Assembly (NCBI GenBank): GCA_964627125.1
Contig: CAZVJQ010000015.1
Span: 1 to 37,641, forward strand
Length of the DNA: 37,641 nucleotides
Origin: Fastidiosipila sp964627125
GTDB taxonomy: Bacteria > Bacillota > Clostridia > Saccharofermentanales > Fastidiosipilaceae
Direction of reading: 5' to 3'
Position numbers and translations under genes: made by a program. Positions 33,132 through 37,641 of this stretch are shown piece after piece. The number at the start of each line of letters is the position of its first letter. Position 1 is the first letter of the stretch. The notes under the pieces are model-generated. The model was given only the letters and a program-made list of their open reading frames with translations, ran no database searches and had not been told where the DNA came from.

Positions 33132-33893
33132 ATGGATAAAGAAGAGTTGACTGAAAAAATTGCTGAGAATGAAATAGCTATAACTTTAGATGAGATTGAA
33201 GCATATCTGATAGCTGATGGGCAATTTTCAACTGATGAAATCACAAACTTATTAGAGTATGCAAAGATGGTCTTGGAGACAAATCTTAGTTTAAATCTAA
33301 CTGCTATTACAGATGGTGAAGGTTTTTACAGTAAGCATATTATTGATAGCATAAGTTTGTTGACTTACTTGAATGAGCATGACGGCGAAAATCCTAGTCT
33401 TCTAGATATAGGATCTGGAGCAGGTTTCCCAGGTATCCCTCTAAAAATTATGAAAAAGGAATTGAAATTAGTATTGCTTGATTCCTTGAATAAACGTATT
33501 AAATTCATGAATACAGTTGTCAATGAATTAGCACTCAAGGGTGCTGAAGCTATTCATGGAAGAGCTGAGGATTTAGCTCATGATAGAAAGTATCGCGAGA
33601 AGTTTGACTTTGTCAGTGCTAGAGCGGTTGCTAAGTTGCCGGTGTTGCTGGAGTTGGCTTTGCCATATGTGAAAGTAGGAGGATACTTCCTCGCTATGAA
33701 GGCATCTGAAGATGAGATTAAGGATTCGAAGAAGGCATTAGAAATCCTAGGTGGAGAGTTCGTCGGAGTGGATGAGTTAGAATTACCACTAAATGCAGGT
33801 AGTAGAACTATCATAAAAATCAAGAAGGTAAAACCTAGCCCGAAGAAATATCCAAGGCAAGCGGGTACCCCTAATAAATCGCCATTAGTCTAA
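33132..33893 (+). CDS. rsmG: 16S rRNA (guanine527-N7)-methyltransferase
   Basis: Methylates G527 in the 530 loop of 16S rRNA; loss gives low-level streptomycin resistance in other bacteria. The 253-residue product has the Rossmann SAM-binding motif LLDIGSGAGFPGIPLKI (about 95-111) and the downstream VSARAVAKLPVLLELALPYV. NLSLNLTAI is the typical N-terminal block. AGAGGG precedes the ATG. The order mnmE-mnmG-rsmG is the classical origin-proximal one, but no noc, parA or parB follows; gyrA does. Confidence 0.97.
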   Translation: MDKEELTEKIAENEIAITLDEIEAYLIADGQFSTDEITNLLEYAKMVLETNLSLNLTAITDGEGFYSKHIIDSISLLTYLNEHDGENPSLLDIGSGAGFPGIPLKIMKKELKLVLLDSLNKRIKFMNTVVNELALKGAEAIHGRAEDLAHDRKYREKFDFVSARAVAKLPVLLELALPYVKVGGYFLAMKASEDEIKDSKKALEILGGEFVGVDELELPLNAGSRTIIKIKKVKPSPKKYPRQAGTPNKSPLV

Positions 33894-33911
33894 GAAATAA
33901 AAGTGCAAATA

Positions 33912-33920
33912 TGTTATAAT
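33912..33920 (+). promoter_or_regulatory. extended -10 promoter of gyrA
   Basis: TGT-TATAAT at 33912-33920, 28 bases before the gyrA start, with no clear -35. Confidence 0.5.
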
Positions 33921-33948
33921 TATCTGAGCTTTATTTTGGAGGAAACAG

Positions 33949-36633
33949 ATGGCAAAAGACGATAATTCCAAGGCGTACAACTCAGCAGAAGTAGATGCAG
34001 AATTACTTTTTGAAGATAATATTAACAATGTTGTCCCTACCGGATTAGAAGAAGAGATGTCACAGTCATTTATTGACTATGCGATGTCAGTTATAACCGA
34101 TAGAGCTTTACCAGATGCGAGAGATGGATTAAAACCAGTTCACCGTAGAATTTTATATTCTATGTTTACTCAAAACTTAACTCCAGACAAACCATTTAGA
34201 AAATCAGCGACTGTTGTTGGTGAAGTGCTAGGTCATTATCACCCACACGGTGATGCATCTGTTTATGATGCAATGGTTCGTTTAGCTCAGGACTTCTCAA
34301 TGAGACACACTTTAGTCGATGGACATGGGAACTTCGGTTCAAGAGATGGTGACCCAGCAGCTGCATATCGTTATACTGAAGCAAGATTAACAAAAATTGG
34401 ATTAGCAATGATGGACAGTATCAATAAGGGTACTGTGGATTATAAGGCGAACTTCGATGGTCACGAGATGGAGCCAACTGTGCTCCCAGCAAACTTCCCT
34501 AATTTATTAGTAAATGGATCAACTGGTATCGCTGTTGGTATGGCGACTAATATTCCTGCACATAATTTAGGGGAAACAATTGATGCTTCAATTCATTTAT
34601 TAGAGAATCCTGAAGCAACAGTTTCAGACTTAATGGAATTTGTTAAAGGTCCAGACTTCCCAACTGGGGGTACTATTCTAGGTACTGAAGGTATCAGAGA
34701 TACTTATGAAACCGGTAGAGGGAGAATGGTTGTAAGAGCTGAAGCTGAGATCGTTACCTTAAATACAGGTAGGCAGCAAATTGTTGTAAAAGATTTACCT
34801 TTCGGTGTTAATAAGGCTCGTTTAATTGAGAAAATTGCTAATAATGTAAGAGAAGGAAGAATTGAAGGAATCTCTAATATTAGAGATGAATCTGCACGTG
34901 ATGAGCAAGTTAGAATTGTAGTTGAACTTAAGAGAGATGCAAATGCAAACTTAACTCTAAACCAACTCTACAAATTTTCTAAGATGCAAGATTCATTCAA
35001 CTCAAACATGCTCGCACTAGTTCCTGGTGAGAATGGAACTTATAGACCTGAGTTATTAAACTTAAAATCTGCTCTTGGCTATTTCCTAGACCACAATAGA
35101 GATGTAACTGTCAGAAGAATTAAATTTGACTTAGAGAAGGCTCTTGCACGCCAACACATCGTTGAAGGTTTAAGAATTGCAATAGATAATATTGATGAAG
35201 TAATTAGAATTATTAGATCATCTTCAACTGAAGCAGAAGCGAAAGTTAACTTAGAAGAAAGATTCGATTTATCTGAGAGACAATCCCAACATATAGTAGA
35301 TATGAGACTTGGTAGATTAACTGCTCTTGAAAGAGACAAGTTAGAGGCTGAGCATGCAGAATTAACTGAAAAAATTGCTGGATTTAGATTGTTACTAACA
35401 GATGAGTCAAAATTATCTGAGTTAAGAATTTCTGAGTTAGAAGAATTTAAGCGCAAGTTTGCAGACGAGAGACGTACTAAGATAGATATCTTCGGTATTG
35501 ATGGAATTGCAGATGAGTCCTTAATTAAAGAAGAAGATATTGTTGTCGTTCTAACTAAATTTGGATATGTAAAACGTACACCTTCTAGCACCTATGATGT
35601 TCAACATAGAGGTGGAGTAGGTGTAATGGGTCTATCCACAAGAGAAGAAGATTTTGTTGTAGATATGTATACATTATCTACCCATGATGTCTTAATGCTC
35701 TTCACAAATACTGGTAGAGTATTTAAGTTGAAGGGATATGATATTCCAGAAGGTTCACGTACAGCTAGAGGTACTGCTATTGTAAATATCTTGCAGCTTG
35801 AACCAGATGAGAAGATTAAGAAAATCTTAAATCTACCAAATGATATTGATGATGAAGAAGGTAGAGACATGGAAGGCACCTTATTCTTCACAACAGAAAA
35901 TGGTTATGTCAAGCGAACCAATCTTTCTGATTTTAGAAATATCAATAAACGTGGAATTATCGCAATTAGCTTACAAGATGACGATAAATTACTCGATGTA
36001 GAATATTTACCAGAGCCAGAAAATGACATGATGCTATTTACCAGTGAAGGTAAGGGTATTCGTTTCAATCAAGCGGACGTTAGAATTATGGGTAGAGATA
36101 CTCAAGGTGTTCGTGGTATTCGTTTAGATGATGGCGATAAAGTTGTTGCTGCAACAACGATACTTGAAGAAGAGCAAGAGATTTTCTTCGTAACTGAAAA
36201 TGGTCTTGGTAAGAAAACTGCTGCAAGCGAATTTAGAACCCAAAATCGTGGTGGTAAAGGTTTAATTAGTTATAAGGTAACTGATAAGACAGGTAAATTG
36301 GTGAAAGCCAGCCTAGTATTCGACTTCCTAGACATAGTTATTATCAGCGAGGCCGGATTAATTATTAGAATTCCAAGTACAGAGATCCCAAGCTTAGGTA
36401 GAAATGCTATTGGTGTTAGAGTTATGAGAGTAAATGATACTAAGGTATTGACATTTGCACTTGTTTCAAACTTGGACGATGAGGATCCATTAGCTGATCA
36501 AGATGAAGAAATACTTTTAGATGAAGATGATTTCGAATTAGAAGAAGTTGAAGGAGATTATCTAGAATTTGAGAGTGAAGATGATGAGGAAGATGAAGAA
36601 ACTTTCGAAGTCTCAGAAGATGATTACATTTAA
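33949..36633 (+). CDS. gyrA: DNA gyrase subunit A
   Basis: Type IIA topoisomerase subunit that breaks and rejoins DNA for negative supercoiling, partner of GyrB (not in the window). 894 residues. MSQSFIDYAMSVITDRALPD opens the winged-helix domain, and catalytic Tyr142 is in AYRYTEARL. The quinolone region reads HPHGDASVYDAM: Ala103 stands where E. coli has Ser83, and Asp107 matches Asp87. The C-terminal beta-pinwheel has QHRGGVG where the GyrA-box QRRGG(R/K)G is expected, plus a later QNRGGKG. A long acidic tail ends the protein. GGAGG lies before the ATG, and a terminator follows. A ParC role is less likely given the six-blade-type tail and length. Confidence 0.93.
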   Translation: MAKDDNSKAYNSAEVDAELLFEDNINNVVPTGLEEEMSQSFIDYAMSVITDRALPDARDGLKPVHRRILYSMFTQNLTPDKPFRKSATVVGEVLGHYHPHGDASVYDAMVRLAQDFSMRHTLVDGHGNFGSRDGDPAAAYRYTEARLTKIGLAMMDSINKGTVDYKANFDGHEMEPTVLPANFPNLLVNGSTGIAVGMATNIPAHNLGETIDASIHLLENPEATVSDLMEFVKGPDFPTGGTILGTEGIRDTYETGRGRMVVRAEAEIVTLNTGRQQIVVKDLPFGVNKARLIEKIANNVREGRIEGISNIRDESARDEQVRIVVELKRDANANLTLNQLYKFSKMQDSFNSNMLALVPGENGTYRPELLNLKSALGYFLDHNRDVTVRRIKFDLEKALARQHIVEGLRIAIDNIDEVIRIIRSSSTEAEAKVNLEERFDLSERQSQHIVDMRLGRLTALERDKLEAEHAELTEKIAGFRLLLTDESKLSELRISELEEFKRKFADERRTKIDIFGIDGIADESLIKEEDIVVVLTKFGYVKRTPSSTYDVQHRGGVGVMGLSTREEDFVVDMYTLSTHDVLMLFTNTGRVFKLKGYDIPEGSRTARGTAIVNILQLEPDEKIKKILNLPNDIDDEEGRDMEGTLFFTTENGYVKRTNLSDFRNINKRGIIAISLQDDDKLLDVEYLPEPENDMMLFTSEGKGIRFNQADVRIMGRDTQGVRGIRLDDGDKVVAATTILEEEQEIFFVTENGLGKKTAASEFRTQNRGGKGLISYKVTDKTGKLVKASLVFDFLDIVIISEAGLIIRIPSTEIPSLGRNAIGVRVMRVNDTKVLTFALVSNLDDEDPLADQDEEILLDEDDFELEEVEGDYLEFESEDDEEDEETFEVSEDDYI

Positions 36634-36658
36634 TTCAAATGATAATGAGTAAAAAATT

Positions 36659-36686
36659 AGCAGCTAGTTTTTCTAGCTGCTTTTTT
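36659..36686. terminator. terminator between gyrA and the DUF4256 gene
   Basis: AGCAGCTAG (36659-36667) pairs with CTAGCTGCT (36673-36681), a 5-base T loop, then a T run. The A-rich 5' flank makes it usable for the convergent minus-strand gene too. Confidence 0.92.
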
Positions 36687-36696
36687 CATTATTATT

Positions 36697-37212
36697 CTAT
36701 GAGAGTTTAACCTTAGCTCTAAAACCACGACTGCCATAGTAAGAATCTGCACCATTGTGGTAAATGAAAGTTTCACCATAACGTTTATCTCCAAACAATG
36801 CACCACCTTTTTCTCTAATACTATCTGGTGTCAGCACCCATGTAGATGTTTTCTGGTCAAAGTCATCCAGGCTCTGTATAAATCTATACTCTTCAATAGA
36901 TAGAATTTCTAGTTTGTGTTTTTCTACTAATTCTAAGGCTGAAGTTTCAGGAGCATTCTTCTTCCTTGAGACTCTAGCATCTCTATCATAGCAAGTACTT
37001 CTTCTCATAGGAGACTCAGGGCTTGCATCTATAAAATACAATCCATCTTCTAATTCATATATATCTGGCTCGCCAGAACTATCTTCCATATATTTAATTG
37101 AACTTAAAATATCTTCATTTAATTCTGTTTCAATATCTTCCCAATTAGTATTAGGGTGCCTATGCATATTTTCATTAAATCTAGTTTTTAGAGTTTCTAT
37201 TACTGTATCCAT
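36697..37212 (-). CDS. DUF4256 family protein
   Basis: A 171-residue protein of the uncharacterised DUF4256 family. Conserved blocks are visible in order: LKTRFNENMHRHPNTNW, SSGEPDIYEL, FIDASPESPMRRSTCYDRDA, FDQKTSTWVLTPDSIREKGG, LFGDKRYGETFIYHNGA and SYYGSRGFRAKVKL. No function is known to me. I place the start at 37212 because GGAGGT lies 4 bases upstream; an in-frame ATG at 37224 would contain that site. No signal peptide or membrane helix, so cytoplasmic. Confidence 0.88.
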   Translation of the reverse strand: MDTVIETLKTRFNENMHRHPNTNWEDIETELNEDILSSIKYMEDSSGEPDIYELEDGLYFIDASPESPMRRSTCYDRDARVSRKKNAPETSALELVEKHKLEILSIEEYRFIQSLDDFDQKTSTWVLTPDSIREKGGALFGDKRYGETFIYHNGADSYYGSRGFRAKVKLS

Positions 37213-37641
37213 GTTTACCTCCATTGAATTTTATACTCTAATATTAATACTATAAAAGCTAATATTATTGAACAAAAGAATAATTATATAGATATAAAGT
37301 TGAAGTAGTAGAAGCTAATTTAAAGAGTGTTAAAAGGAATTTATCTATAAGAAATTAAATTAATCAATAATAATATTCAAATTAAAAATGAATGATTTAA
37401 TGTTAAAAAGCTGTTAAATGCGGTCTGTGCTGGATTCTGAGAGGTTTTAGGTTTAGCGAACACCCGGCTCAGTAGTAGGGTAGGGGTAGAAAAGTTGAAG
37501 AAAAGTGTTGACAAAGGAAAAATGGCTTGCTAATATATTCAGGCACTCAAAACGAGGGCAACGAAAAAGAGAGCACGAAAAACAAGAGCTCTTGATGGAC
37601 TTTGAAAATTGAATAGTAAAGCAAACATGCAAAAACAGACG
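37213..37641 (+). other. intergenic region leading to a probable rRNA operon
   Basis: The first 200 bases are very AT-rich with no gene seen. From about 37418 the sequence becomes relatively G-rich (GGTAGGGGTAG and similar), which I do not recognise, and then the rRNA-type promoter and leader follow to the window end. Confidence 0.5.
37508..37641 (+). promoter_or_regulatory. rRNA-type promoter and 16S leader
   Basis: TTGACA (37508-37513), 17 bases, TAATAT (37531-37536). The transcript would include CAAGAGCTCTTG (37583-37594), a perfect palindrome, and GGACTTTGAAAATTGAA, closely matching the boxA-like leader seen just upstream of 16S genes in many Bacillota. The 16S gene itself would start just past the right edge. 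Confidence 0.7.

Noticed and set aside
35079..35591. 170-residue minus-strand open frame
   Set aside because: Antisense to gyrA; Ser/Leu-rich shadow translation with no own signals.

Overview
This is a low-GC (I estimate about one third G+C), Gram-positive-type chromosome segment, most likely from the Bacillota and probably Clostridia-like. The evidence is an S-box SAM riboswitch before metK, strong AGGAGG-type ribosome binding sites, the cysS-mrnC-rlmB-sigH and rpmH-rnpA-yidD-yidC-jag-mnmE-mnmG-rsmG gene orders, Veg, AGA/TTA-rich codon use, and a Tad-type locus with a DUF6382-like/FHA protein. I cannot name the species. I see no IS element, prophage or CRISPR array.

Layout. 0.2-1.6 kb (minus): mutM and an XRE-family regulator; a perfect 14-bp hairpin runs into the mutM start codon. 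1.9-3.3 kb (plus): a sugar-nucleotidyltransferase-like gene and upp. 3.4-8.5 kb (minus): a compact five-gene Tad/Flp pilus-type operon (TadZ-like protein without a P-loop, TadA ATPase, one polypeptide holding both TadB-like and TadC-like halves, an Flp-like prepilin, and a membrane protein with a degenerate FHA domain). 8.7-12.2 kb (plus): SAM riboswitch-metK-comF, galM and a probable 6S RNA. 12.2-15.6 kb: cysS-mrnC-rlmB-sigH. 15.8-18.7 kb: an unrecognised membrane-anchored protein, tRNA-Arg(ACG) and a small lipoprotein. 18.8-20.8 kb (minus): an S9 peptidase. 21-24.6 kb: tig-clpP-clpX (proteostasis). 24.6-26.5 kb: a PC4/YdbC-like protein, an AraC-family regulator and veg. 26.6-33.9 kb: rpmH (too short for a routine ORF cutoff) to rsmG, the cluster often found beside oriC, but without dnaA here. 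33.9-36.6 kb: gyrA. 36.7-37.2 kb (minus): a DUF4256 protein. The window ends in what looks like the promoter and leader of a 16S rRNA operon.

The most surprising signal is not a gene. The 9-mer GCTTTGGCC occurs exactly nine times by eye (six plus, three minus) between 9.0 and 33.1 kb. Base composition alone predicts well under one copy in the whole window. Eight copies lie in eight unrelated genes, where they use codons (TTG, GCC, GGC) that look uncommon here; one is intergenic. Near-matches are scarce. This resembles the DNA uptake sequences of Neisseriaceae and Pasteurellaceae, which are not established in Gram-positive bacteria. The same window carries comF and a Tad-type locus, and Tad pili are needed for transformation in Micrococcus luteus, so a sequence-preferring uptake system is a testable hypothesis. 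A Chi-like or other chromosome-organising motif is the main alternative.
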